A stretch of 5,093 nt of DNA from Nitrospira sp. (GTDB lineage: Bacteria > Nitrospirota > Nitrospiria > Nitrospirales > Nitrospiraceae). The stretch lies in assembly GCA_024998705.1 (NCBI GenBank), contig JACOEF010000167.1, forward strand, positions 1 through 5,093. Reading direction: 5' to 3'. The translations under genes were made by a program, and so were the position numbers. The notes under the pieces were generated by a model, which had not been told where the DNA came from, did no database searches, and worked only from the letters and a program-made list of their open reading frames with translations. This document shows, one piece after another, positions 1 to 5,093 of the stretch. The stretch's first letter is position 1. The number at the start of each line of letters is the position of its first letter.

Positions 1-1375
1 CAAAAATAGCGGCTTTCACTTTCCCGTGAAAAAAGTCACAGTCAATCTGGCTCCCGCGAATATCAAGAAAGAAGGTGCCGGCCTGGATCTGGCCATTGCG
101 CTGGGCATTCTGGCGGCTGAAGATATCATTCCGCCTGAAGCGGTCAAGGATTTTGTGTTTGTCGGAGAACTTTCACTGGATGGTCGCCTGAAGCCTATCC
201 CTGGCGCGCTTTCGATCGGCGTCGTGTGTCGCCGTCGACATCCGGTGCTGGTCTCCGCCGAGAATGCCGGAGAGGCCGCGCTGGTCGAAGGCACTGAGGT
301 GTTCCCGATCCAGACGCTGCCGCAGGCAGTGGAATTCCTGCGCGGGACGCTGCCGATTGCGAAGATGACCGTGTCTCTTGATGGTTTGGCCTCTTCCGGG
401 CTTCCTGAAGATGAAGATTTCGCCGATGTGAAGGGGCAGGCGCATGCGAAACGGGCGCTTGAGGTGGCTGCGGCGGGCGGACATAACCTGCTCATGATGG
501 GGCCGCCCGGGTCCGGTAAGACCATGCTGGCGCGCCGTCTGCCGGGAATCTTGCCATTGTTGGCCCAGGAGGAAGCGCTGGAGACCAGCCGCATTCATAG
601 TGTGGTCGGGCAGCTCTCCCAAGAGCAGCCGCTCCTGCGGCGCCGGCCGTTTCGGGCCCCGCACCATAGTATTTCCGAGGCCGGCCTGATCGGTGGGGGA
701 ACGATACCACGACCCGGGGAAGTGTCGTTGGCTCACAACGGGGTGCTGTTTCTGGATGAGGCCGGTGAGTTCGGACGTGCGACCCTGGATGGACTGAGGC
801 AACCGCTTGAAGATGGCCATGTGACGGTGACGCGCGCCAGTGGTTCCCTGCGGTTTCCTGCCCGGTTTATGCTCGTCGCTGCGATGAACCCCTGTCCCTG
901 TGGCTATTATGGCGATCGAAGCAAGGATTGCGTCTGTAGCGCGACGCAGGTACGACGGTACCGGGGGCGCTTATCCGGCCCATTGCTGGATCGTCTTGAT
1001 CTGCAGATCGAAGTACCGGCCGTACCGATTCGCGCACTGGGTGACGAGGTAGCCACGACTGACTCTTCGACGATGATCCGCTCACGGGTGATGGCTGCGC
1101 GGGCCCGCCAGGCAGAACGGTATCGTGGCGATGGGATTTACACCAATGCCCAATTGAAACCGCGCCACCTGAAGCAGTATTGTGCACTGGATGTTCCAAG
1201 CCGGGAGTTGCTGGAACAGGCGATGACCCGGTTGGGGTTTTCGGCTCGTGCGCACGGACGGATCTTGCGGGTGGCGCGCACTATTGCCGACTTGGCCGAG
1301 TCTGGTAGTATCGAGCCGGCACATCTGGCCGAAGCGATTCAGTACCGAAGTTTTGATCGTCGAGTGGAGCTGTGA
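1..1375 (+). CDS. yifB/comM: YifB/ComM family Mg-chelatase-like AAA+ ATPase (5' truncated by window edge)
   Basis: The reading frame is open to the left edge; codons at 2-25 give KNSGFHFP, which runs into the conserved family stretch VKKVTVNLAPANIKKEG. The GTG at 26 is therefore an internal valine, not the start, and roughly 50-60 N-terminal residues are missing from the usual ~500. Counting from the Lys at 2-4, 457 residues are visible. First comes the rest of the N-terminal Lon-protease-like domain (about 1-120), which shows no Lon Ser/Lys dyad in the visible part. Then comes the AAA+ core with Walker A GPPGSGKT (167-174, bases 500-523) and Walker B VLFLDE (248-253). A CPCG...CVC cysteine cluster follows (C298, C300, C310, C312), then SGPLLDRLDL and a C-terminal Mg-chelatase-type helical domain (about 360-455). 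The family is known as ComM, a hexameric branch-migration ATPase acting on DNA during natural transformation in several Gram-negatives; that role here is inferred. Walker B is followed by AGEF where relatives usually have LPEF. Confidence 0.95.
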   Translation, partial: KNSGFHFPVKKVTVNLAPANIKKEGAGLDLAIALGILAAEDIIPPEAVKDFVFVGELSLDGRLKPIPGALSIGVVCRRRHPVLVSAENAGEAALVEGTEVFPIQTLPQAVEFLRGTLPIAKMTVSLDGLASSGLPEDEDFADVKGQAHAKRALEVAAAGGHNLLMMGPPGSGKTMLARRLPGILPLLAQEEALETSRIHSVVGQLSQEQPLLRRRPFRAPHHSISEAGLIGGGTIPRPGEVSLAHNGVLFLDEAGEFGRATLDGLRQPLEDGHVTVTRASGSLRFPARFMLVAAMNPCPCGYYGDRSKDCVCSATQVRRYRGRLSGPLLDRLDLQIEVPAVPIRALGDEVATTDSSTMIRSRVMAARARQAERYRGDGIYTNAQLKPRHLKQYCALDVPSRELLEQAMTRLGFSARAHGRILRVARTIADLAESGSIEPAHLAEAIQYRSFDRRVEL

Positions 1376-1602
1376 AGGACTCTTCTGTCATCCATACTGC
1401 GCGCGTGTTCGCGTGGTGGTTCATTGTCGGCGCGACCATGGCGTTGGCCGTTATTCTGTTGCAGGGCGGCATCCGCGAAGCGCTCCAGGCTCAAGGCTCG
1501 GTATGGGAGCTGAAGCTGGTGGAGTTGATGACGACCATTCTGGGCGGTGGATTGTTAGGCGGCTGTATTGCGTTGATTTTGGACCGTATCAAGAAGGCAT
1601 AG
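1372..1602 (+). CDS. small two-helix membrane protein, function unknown
   Basis: A 76-residue protein starting at a GTG that overlaps the yifB stop (GTGA, bases 1372-1375), an arrangement typical of translational coupling. An in-frame TGA at 1354-1356 rules out a start further upstream. The next in-frame ATG (1438) would cut into the first helix and has no ribosome binding site. The only purine-rich stretch upstream, GGAG at 1366-1369, sits just 2 bases from the GTG, so initiation probably relies on ribosomes finishing yifB. Two hydrophobic segments are visible: about residues 12-31 (with a Trp pair) and about 50-70 (glycine-rich, GGGLLGGC). They are joined by a mixed-charge loop and followed by a basic tail, DRIKKA. 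The basic tail suggests both ends lie in the cytoplasm. I do not recognise a family. It is more likely a real gene than chance because of the start overlap and the coherent two-helix pattern. Confidence 0.72.
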   Translation: MKDSSVIHTARVFAWWFIVGATMALAVILLQGGIREALQAQGSVWELKLVELMTTILGGGLLGGCIALILDRIKKA

Positions 1603-1603
1603 C

Positions 1604-1613
1604 GGGCATGCCC
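1604..1613. repeat. perfect 10-base palindrome GGGCATGCCC
   Basis: The palindrome lies two bases after the stop of the small membrane protein, in the 41-base gap before the next gene. It has no loop and no T-run after it, so it is not a convincing terminator. It could be a protein-binding site or chance in G+C-rich DNA. Confidence 0.25.
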
Positions 1614-1629
1614 CGGTGCCGTGCAGTAT

Positions 1630-1635
1630 AAGGAG
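1630..1635 (+). promoter_or_regulatory. ribosome binding site AAGGAG that decides the next start
   Basis: AAGGAG lies 8 bases before the ATG at 1644 but only 2 bases before the in-frame GTG at 1638. The spacing favours the ATG, giving a 141-residue rather than 143-residue product. Confidence 0.75.
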
Positions 1636-1643
1636 TTGTGGCG

Positions 1644-2069
1644 ATGGATATTGAAGTCGGTTCCAATCTGTATCGGAATTCCAACGGCATCATCGATATC
1701 GAAGGGGTGCCGCAATTTGAAGTGGCCATCAAGGAACCGGCGCGGGCATTGCTCGTAAATTTCGCGCTGTTCGATGACGTGGGTCGTATGATGGCGAAGG
1801 TCGTCGACAGTAATCTGACCTTCAATGAGCGGCGCGCCTATCAGCTCGCGAAGAGTCCGACGACGGTGTCGTTGAAGCACGAAGAGTCCGGGACGGTGGT
1901 CTTTACGTTGGAGTTAAAAGAGGGCAATCGGGTGGTGTTCAGCCGGGGGTCTTTCCACACGATCAAGGGACATCGGTTGGACGTGTCGCAAACCGAATGG
2001 CGAATCGATAAGAAACACTTCAGTGGTAAGGATACAGACACAAAGGGAGGGGCGGTGCTCATCGGATAA
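1644..2069 (+). CDS. uncharacterised 141-residue soluble protein, probably beta-rich
   Basis: Starts MDIEVGSNLYRNSNG at an ATG placed 8 bases after a clean AAGGAG site; an in-frame GTG two codons earlier is too close to that site. No signal peptide, membrane helix, cysteine or known catalytic motif is visible. The body alternates short hydrophobic runs with polar turns (ALLVNFALFDDVGRMMAKVVDSN, in part; TVVFTLELKEGNRVVFSRGSF, in part), which suggests a small beta-sandwich or beta-barrel. A Gly-His turn (IKGHRLDV) and a QTEW motif follow. The tail is hydrophilic with a glycine-rich end, GGAVLIG. Codon use and base composition look like those of the neighbours. It lies 41 bases downstream of the small membrane gene on the same strand and is probably in the same transcript. 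I do not recognise the family and assign no function. It ends 44 bases from the convergent clpB stop. Confidence 0.8.
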   Translation: MDIEVGSNLYRNSNGIIDIEGVPQFEVAIKEPARALLVNFALFDDVGRMMAKVVDSNLTFNERRAYQLAKSPTTVSLKHEESGTVVFTLELKEGNRVVFSRGSFHTIKGHRLDVSQTEWRIDKKHFSGKDTDTKGGAVLIG

Positions 2070-2094
2070 CACGATCCGTATGTTCTGCCCCTCC
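2042..2094 (-). terminator. candidate clpB terminator: nested inverted repeat
   Basis: GGAGGGGC at 2046-2053 is the exact reverse complement of GCCCCTCC at 2087-2094, an 8-base G+C-rich stem. Inside the 33-base interior, CGGAT (2063-2067) pairs with ATCCG (2074-2078) around a 6-base loop. Read on the minus strand, the distal arm is followed by CTTTG, a weak T-run, 20 bases after the clpB stop begins the structure. On the plus strand no T-run follows. It therefore fits clpB better than the convergent gene, whose last codons contain one arm. The long interior and short T-run make this a moderate call. Confidence 0.4.
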
Positions 2095-2103
2095 TCACTC
2101 GTG

Positions 2104-2134
2104 CCGTCGGTACTTATGGCGCGACCGTCGGTAC
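2104..2134. repeat. 10-base direct repeat CCGTCGGTAC (two copies)
   Basis: Copies lie at 2104-2113, just past the clpB stop, and at 2125-2134, within the last codons of clpB, 21 bases apart start to start. This could be the trace of a small local duplication around the stop codon, or chance. Confidence 0.3.
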
Positions 2135-4708
2135 AATCGCGATGTGCCCGTCTTTGAGATCCACTACTGCCGTATCCCCATCCCGCAACTCGCCTTTGAT
2201 CAGCTGACGCGCCATAGGGGTTTCGATTTCCTGCTGAATGAGCCGCTTTAGCGGTCTCGCCCCATACACGGGATCATACCCGCGTCGACCGAGATTCTGC
2301 AGTGCATCCGGCGTGACCGTCAGCGTAATCCGCCGTTCCACCAACCGGGCCCGCAACCGCTCCAACTGGATCTCCACGATTTTCGCCAGGTGTTCGTTGC
2401 CCAAGGCATGGAAGACTACGATTTCATCGACCCGGTTCAGGAATTCCGGTCGGAAGTGTGCCCGTAGTTCTCCAGTCACTTGAGCCTTCATCGTTTCATA
2501 GGAGGCCCCGGCCTGTTGCGCTTCCAGGATGTGTTGGCTCCCGATGTTCGACGTCATGATCAGCACGGTATTCTTGAAGTCCACGGTGCGGCCCTGAGAA
2601 TCAGTCAGTCGTCCATCGTCGAGGACCTGCAGGAGAATATTGAAGACGTCGTGATGCGCCTTTTCGATTTCGTCGAACAAGATCACGGAGAACGGATGTC
2701 GCCGCACGGCTTCGGTGAGCTGGCCGCCTTCTTCGTAGCCCACATAGCCGGGAGGGGCGCCGATCAGTCGCGCGACCGTGTGTTTCTCCATATACTCCGA
2801 CATATCGATGCGGATGAGGTTGGATTCGTCATCGAACAGCGTGACCGAAAGCGCCCGTGCCAGTTCCGTCTTGCCGACACCGGTTGGCCCGAGGAATAGA
2901 AACGAGCCGATCGGACGATTGGGATCCTTGATGCCGGAGCGCGCCCGCAAGACGGCATCCGCGACCGCTGTGACGGCCTGCTCCTGCCCCACCACACGTC
3001 GGTGCAGGAGCTCGTCCAGCTTCAGCAACTTTTCCATTTCACCTTCGACCAGGCGTGTGACGGGAATGCCGGTCCACCGACTGACGACGGCGGCAATATC
3101 CTCCTCATCCACTTCTTCTTTGAGGAGGCGGCTTTCGTTTTGTTTCTTGCCGAGGTGTTGCTGCTCCAGCTCGAGCTCCCGTTCAAGTCTCGGCAATTCG
3201 CCGTAGCGCAGCTCAGCGACTTTATTCAAGTCATATGCTCGTTCGGACTGTTCGATTTTCTGTTTGACGTCTTCGATCTGCTGACGGATTTTCCTGAGCT
3301 TACTGACGGACGTCTTTTCCGATTCCCAGCGCGTCTTGAGTGCCTGAAGGTCGCGATTTTTCTCGGTCAGTTCTTTTTCAATCGATTGCAGCCGTGCCTT
3401 GCTGCCCGCATCCGTTTCCTTTTTCAGTGCTTCCCGTTCAATCTCAAGCTGAAGCACCTTGCGCGAGACTTCGTCCAACTCGGCCGGCAAACTGTCGATC
3501 TCCGTTCGAAGACGTGCGGCAGATTCGTCGACGAGATCGATGGCCTTATCCGGAAGAAACCGATCGCCGATATAGCGGTTCGATAATTTGGCTGCGGCGA
3601 CCAGCGCCGCATCCTTGATCCGCACCCCGTGGTGCACTTCGTAGCGCTCTTTCAGACCGCGGAGGATTGAAATGGTATCCTCCACGGTCGGCTGGTCCAC
3701 GAGGACCGTTTGAAAGCGACGTTCCAACGCGGCGTCTTTCTCAATGTGTTTGCGATACTCGTCCAGGGTGGTGGCTCCGATGAGGTGCATTTCTCCTCTG
3801 GCGAGCATCGGTTTGAGGAGATTGGCGGCATCCATGGCACCTTCTGCCGCGCCGGCCCCCACCACGGTGTGGAGTTCATCGATGAAGAGCAGCACTTGGC
3901 CCTGCGCCGATTGGACTTCTTTCAGGACGGCTTTTAATCGTTCTTCGAACTCGCCACGGAACTTGGCCCCGGCCACCAGCGCGCCCATATCGAGGACGAC
4001 GACACGTTTTTGTTTGAGCCCCTCCGGCACGTCTCCCTTGACGATGCGTTGTGCGAGTCCCTCCACGATGGCCGTTTTGCCGACACCCGGTTCACCGATG
4101 AGAACGGGGTTGTTCTTGGTTCGACGCGAGAGAATCTGGATGGTTCGCCGGATTTCATCATCTCGACCGATGACTGGATCCAACTTGCCCTGCCCGGCGA
4201 GTTTCGTGAGGTCGCGCCCATATTTATCCAGCGCCTGATAGGTGCCTTCAGGGTCTTGACTGGTCACTCGTTGATTTCCTCGAACCTGCTGCAAGGCCGT
4301 CAGAAGGCGTTCGCGTGTGAGATTGAGCCGGCGGAAGACACCGCCTTCTTCCACCATGGCCAGAATCATGTGCTCGACGCTCACGAAATCGTCATGGAGT
4401 TCCTTCATCCGATCTTCGGCTTTCGTCAGCAGTGACCCCAGGCGGGGCGTGAGGTGGATTTGCCCGGGAGCCGCGCCCGGTCCATGAACTTGAGCCACTT
4501 TGGTCAGGGCTTGCTCCGCAGCTTGACGAACAGCCGCAGGAGAGACCCCGGCTTGTTCGAGCAAGGATCCGGCTATCCCCCCTTCTTGCTCCATGAGGGC
4601 TAGGAGTAGGTGTTCGACATCAATTCCCTGGTGTCCCCGGCGCATGGCAAGGGCGGATGCGCTCTGCAAGGCCTCTTGTAGCTTGACGGTCATCCGGTTC
4701 ATATCCAT
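2114..4708 (-). CDS. clpB: ATP-dependent chaperone/disaggregase ClpB
   Basis: Full-length 864-residue Hsp100 protein, close to the 857 residues of E. coli ClpB. It forms a cytoplasmic hexamer that, with DnaK/DnaJ/GrpE, threads polypeptides out of aggregates. Domains in order: Clp N-domain (1 to ~145); first AAA+ ring (~160-400) with Walker A GEPGVGKT (205-212), Walker B VLLFIDE (272-278), pore loop [10 protein letters not shown] (F250) and arginine-finger region ERRF (R330, R331); coiled-coil middle domain (~408-530), which marks ClpB rather than ClpA; second AAA+ ring with Walker A GPTGVGKT (607-614), pore loop GYVGYEEG (Y655), Walker B VILFDE (D679, E680) and GARPLKR sensor-2. No key residue is missing. 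The start is the ATG at 4706-4708, 8 bases after an AGGAG site; Met3 would be too far from it. It is monocistronic here, with its own promoter. An internal GTG at codon 148 may start a short form. The first-ring pore tyrosine of E. coli is phenylalanine here, still aromatic. Confidence 0.98.
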   Translation of the reverse strand: MDMNRMTVKLQEALQSASALAMRRGHQGIDVEHLLLALMEQEGGIAGSLLEQAGVSPAAVRQAAEQALTKVAQVHGPGAAPGQIHLTPRLGSLLTKAEDRMKELHDDFVSVEHMILAMVEEGGVFRRLNLTRERLLTALQQVRGNQRVTSQDPEGTYQALDKYGRDLTKLAGQGKLDPVIGRDDEIRRTIQILSRRTKNNPVLIGEPGVGKTAIVEGLAQRIVKGDVPEGLKQKRVVVLDMGALVAGAKFRGEFEERLKAVLKEVQSAQGQVLLFIDELHTVVGAGAAEGAMDAANLLKPMLARGEMHLIGATTLDEYRKHIEKDAALERRFQTVLVDQPTVEDTISILRGLKERYEVHHGVRIKDAALVAAAKLSNRYIGDRFLPDKAIDLVDESAARLRTEIDSLPAELDEVSRKVLQLEIEREALKKETDAGSKARLQSIEKELTEKNRDLQALKTRWESEKTSVSKLRKIRQQIEDVKQKIEQSERAYDLNKVAELRYGELPRLERELELEQQHLGKKQNESRLLKEEVDEEDIAAVVSRWTGIPVTRLVEGEMEKLLKLDELLHRRVVGQEQAVTAVADAVLRARSGIKDPNRPIGSFLFLGPTGVGKTELARALSVTLFDDESNLIRIDMSEYMEKHTVARLIGAPPGYVGYEEGGQLTEAVRRHPFSVILFDEIEKAHHDVFNILLQVLDDGRLTDSQGRTVDFKNTVLIMTSNIGSQHILEAQQAGASYETMKAQVTGELRAHFRPEFLNRVDEIVVFHALGNEHLAKIVEIQLERLRARLVERRITLTVTPDALQNLGRRGYDPVYGARPLKRLIQQEIETPMARQLIKGELRDGDTAVVDLKDGHIAIVPTVAP
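4265..4281 (-). promoter_or_regulatory. clpB: possible internal translation start for N-domain-less ClpB
   Basis: On the minus strand GAGGAA (4276-4281) is followed after 8 bases by an in-frame GTG (4265-4267), codon 148 of clpB. E. coli clpB is known to make a short form from an internal GTG at codon 149. Initiation here would give a 717-residue product lacking the N-domain. The codons are R-G-N-Q-R-V, so the site lies in the linker between the N-domain and the first ATPase ring. Confidence 0.6.
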
Positions 4709-4716
4709 GTGGCTGA

Positions 4717-4721
4717 CTCCT
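4717..4721 (-). promoter_or_regulatory. clpB: clpB ribosome binding site AGGAG
   Basis: AGGAG on the minus strand, 8 bases before the ATG at 4706-4708. It fixes the start at Met1 rather than Met3 or Met6. Confidence 0.8.
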
Positions 4722-4743
4722 GGGTGGGTGTATCTACTGAAAG

Positions 4744-4771
4744 AACATAATCACATCGCTGCTCAAGTCAA
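4744..4771 (-). promoter_or_regulatory. clpB: predicted sigma70-type promoter for clpB
   Basis: On the minus strand, -35 TTGACT (4766-4771), a 16-base spacer and -10 TATGTT (4744-4749) match the vegetative consensus at 5 of 6 and 4 of 6 positions. Transcription would begin near 4737, leaving a leader of about 28 bases that contains the AGGAG site. I see no CIRCE inverted repeat and no sigma32-like CCCCAT -10 element next to it, so classic heat-shock control is not evident in this stretch. Confidence 0.5.
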
Positions 4772-4833
4772 TACCGCCTCCCAGGCCGCATCCCGCCCCT
4801 GTTCTACGGCGAAGGGTCCGTGGCTTGACTTGA
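4763..4833. repeat. 9-base inverted repeat TCAAGTCAA / TTGACTTGA covering both -35 regions
   Basis: TCAAGTCAA at 4763-4771 and TTGACTTGA at 4825-4833 are exact reverse complements separated by 53 bases. The left arm contains the -35 of the clpB promoter and the right arm overlaps the -35 of the rightward promoter. It may simply reflect two similar promoters facing apart, or be a paired regulator site. Confidence 0.4.
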
Positions 4834-4859
4834 CCTCCCGGGTGCTTCCGGCTTATTGT
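4830..4859 (+). promoter_or_regulatory. predicted sigma70-type promoter for the rightward membrane gene
   Basis: -35 TTGACC (4830-4835), an 18-base spacer and -10 TATTGT (4854-4859) match consensus at 5 of 6 and 4 of 6 positions. An alternative TTGACT at 4825 would be 23 bases from the -10 and is less likely. Transcription would begin near 4866, about 75 bases before the ATG at 4940. Confidence 0.4.
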
Positions 4860-4893
4860 CCGCCTCGATTGGACGGAACCGGTTTCTCTGGGC

Positions 4894-4900
4894 GGAGGGA
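4894..4900 (+). promoter_or_regulatory. ribosome binding site-like GGAGGGA
   Basis: The only strong purine-rich site before the rightward gene. It lies 10 bases before the ATG at 4911 of a short leader frame and 39 bases before the ATG at 4940, too far to serve the latter directly. Confidence 0.4.
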
Positions 4901-4910
4901 CTTCCCCCTG

Positions 4911-4946
4911 ATGCGCAACGGCCTCCTTGCGAACACCCCATGTTGA
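4911..4946 (+). CDS. possible 11-residue leader peptide overlapping the next start
   Basis: ATG at 4911 opens an 11-codon frame, MRNGLLANTPC, ending in TGA at 4944-4946. Its end overlaps the start of the membrane protein frame (ATG at 4940) in the sequence ATGTTGA. It is preceded by GGAGGGA, whereas the ATG at 4940 has no visible ribosome binding site of its own. This would fit re-initiation or coupling of the downstream gene. The peptide itself carries no run of a single amino acid, so classic amino-acid attenuation is not suggested. Such a short frame could be chance. Confidence 0.25.
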   Translation: MRNGLLANTPC

Positions 4947-5093
4947 CTGTATTTACCTCGACCCTGCATCTCTATCGGGATGCCCTGCACGCAACCGGCC
5001 GCTCCCTGGCCAGAGGTTGGGTGGTGATACTCGCCGTCATCGTATTCACGTTGCTCCTGTTGCTCGCCCTTCAGGTGGCTCGCCCCCTGGGGA
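4940..5093 (+). CDS. membrane protein, N-terminal fragment (3' truncated by window edge), function unknown
   Basis: ATG at 4940 opens a frame that continues without a stop to the right edge (51 complete codons visible), beginning MLTVFTSTLHLYRDAL. The first ~25 residues are amphipathic with several Arg and His. They are followed by a strong hydrophobic helix from about residue 27 to 44 (WVVILAVIVFTLLLLLAL), then a basic residue and PLG. The positive N-terminal stretch suggests that end stays in the cytoplasm, so this is a membrane anchor or first helix rather than a cleaved signal peptide. No ribosome binding site directly precedes the ATG; see the overlapping leader frame. It is transcribed divergently from clpB. 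I do not recognise the family from this fragment, and the start is uncertain. Confidence 0.65.
   Translation, partial: MLTVFTSTLHLYRDALHATGRSLARGWVVILAVIVFTLLLLLALQVARPLG

Noticed and set aside
26..28. GTG as the start of yifB
   Set aside because: The frame continues upstream with family-conserved residues (NSGFHFP), so the GTG codes an internal valine.
173..820. 215-codon minus-strand frame opposite yifB
   Set aside because: Antisense to the well-supported YifB coding sequence; no recognisable domain.
1248..1631. 127-codon plus-strand frame overlapping the end of yifB and the small membrane gene
   Set aside because: It overlaps two better-supported genes in another frame and lacks a coherent domain or membrane pattern.
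1638..1640. GTG as the start of the 141-residue protein
   Set aside because: Only 2 bases separate it from AAGGAG, while the ATG at 1644 has ideal spacing.
1603..1643. Terminator between the small membrane gene and the 141-residue gene
   Set aside because: The palindrome has no loop or T-run, and the short gap with a ribosome site suggests a continuous transcript.
3002..3586. 194-codon open frame on the plus strand opposite clpB
   Set aside because: It lies wholly antisense to the clpB middle domain, whose protein match is unambiguous, and its residue pattern is that of a reverse-strand shadow.
3744..4238. 164-codon plus-strand frame opposite clpB
   Set aside because: Low-complexity Ser/Arg/Pro-rich product, antisense to the first ATPase domain of clpB, with no ribosome site noted.
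4593..4946. 117-codon plus-strand frame running from within clpB to the right gene start
   Set aside because: Its first part is antisense to the clpB N-domain and it runs through the divergent promoter region. Only its last 11 codons, from the ATG at 4911, were kept as a possible leader.

Overview
This is a bacterial chromosomal window with tightly packed genes and fairly high G+C. The content is mostly housekeeping: a YifB/ComM-family AAA+ ATPase, two small uncharacterised proteins, the disaggregase ClpB, and the first part of a membrane protein. No transposase, integrase, phage structural gene, CRISPR array, tRNA or rRNA is visible. The full-length ClpB with a long middle domain and the cysteine-containing form of YifB fit a Gram-negative-type bacterium. 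My impression is a Nitrospirota (Nitrospira-like) or related lineage, but this rests on protein style only and is a low-confidence guess.

Layout. Positions 1-1375 (+) hold the C-terminal ~90% of yifB/comM, cut by the left window edge. A 76-residue two-helix membrane protein (1372-1602, +) starts inside the yifB stop codon with a 4-base overlap. After 41 bases comes a 141-residue soluble, probably beta-rich protein of unknown function (1644-2069, +), with a clear ribosome binding site that favours its ATG over an upstream GTG. These three genes look like one transcription unit. A 44-base gap separates them from the convergent clpB (2114-4708, -). A nested inverted repeat spanning that gap is a candidate clpB terminator. 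The 231 bases at 4709-4939 form a divergent control region. It has a sigma70-like promoter for clpB on the minus strand and a second sigma70-like promoter reading right into a partial membrane protein gene (4940-5093, +).

How the genes relate. ClpB works with DnaK/DnaJ/GrpE to pull proteins out of aggregates. YifB/ComM is a ring-forming ATPase, linked to branch migration during natural transformation where it has been studied. I see no direct functional link between the two beyond both being AAA+ machines. The small genes behind yifB may be coupled to it in expression, but their roles cannot be read from sequence.

I found no evidence for a dramatic new system. The points most worth a second look are a well-formed internal translation start in clpB that would give the N-domain-less short form, a possible leader peptide overlapping the start of the right-edge membrane gene, the matching inverted -35 blocks of the divergent promoters, and the unrecognised 141-residue protein.
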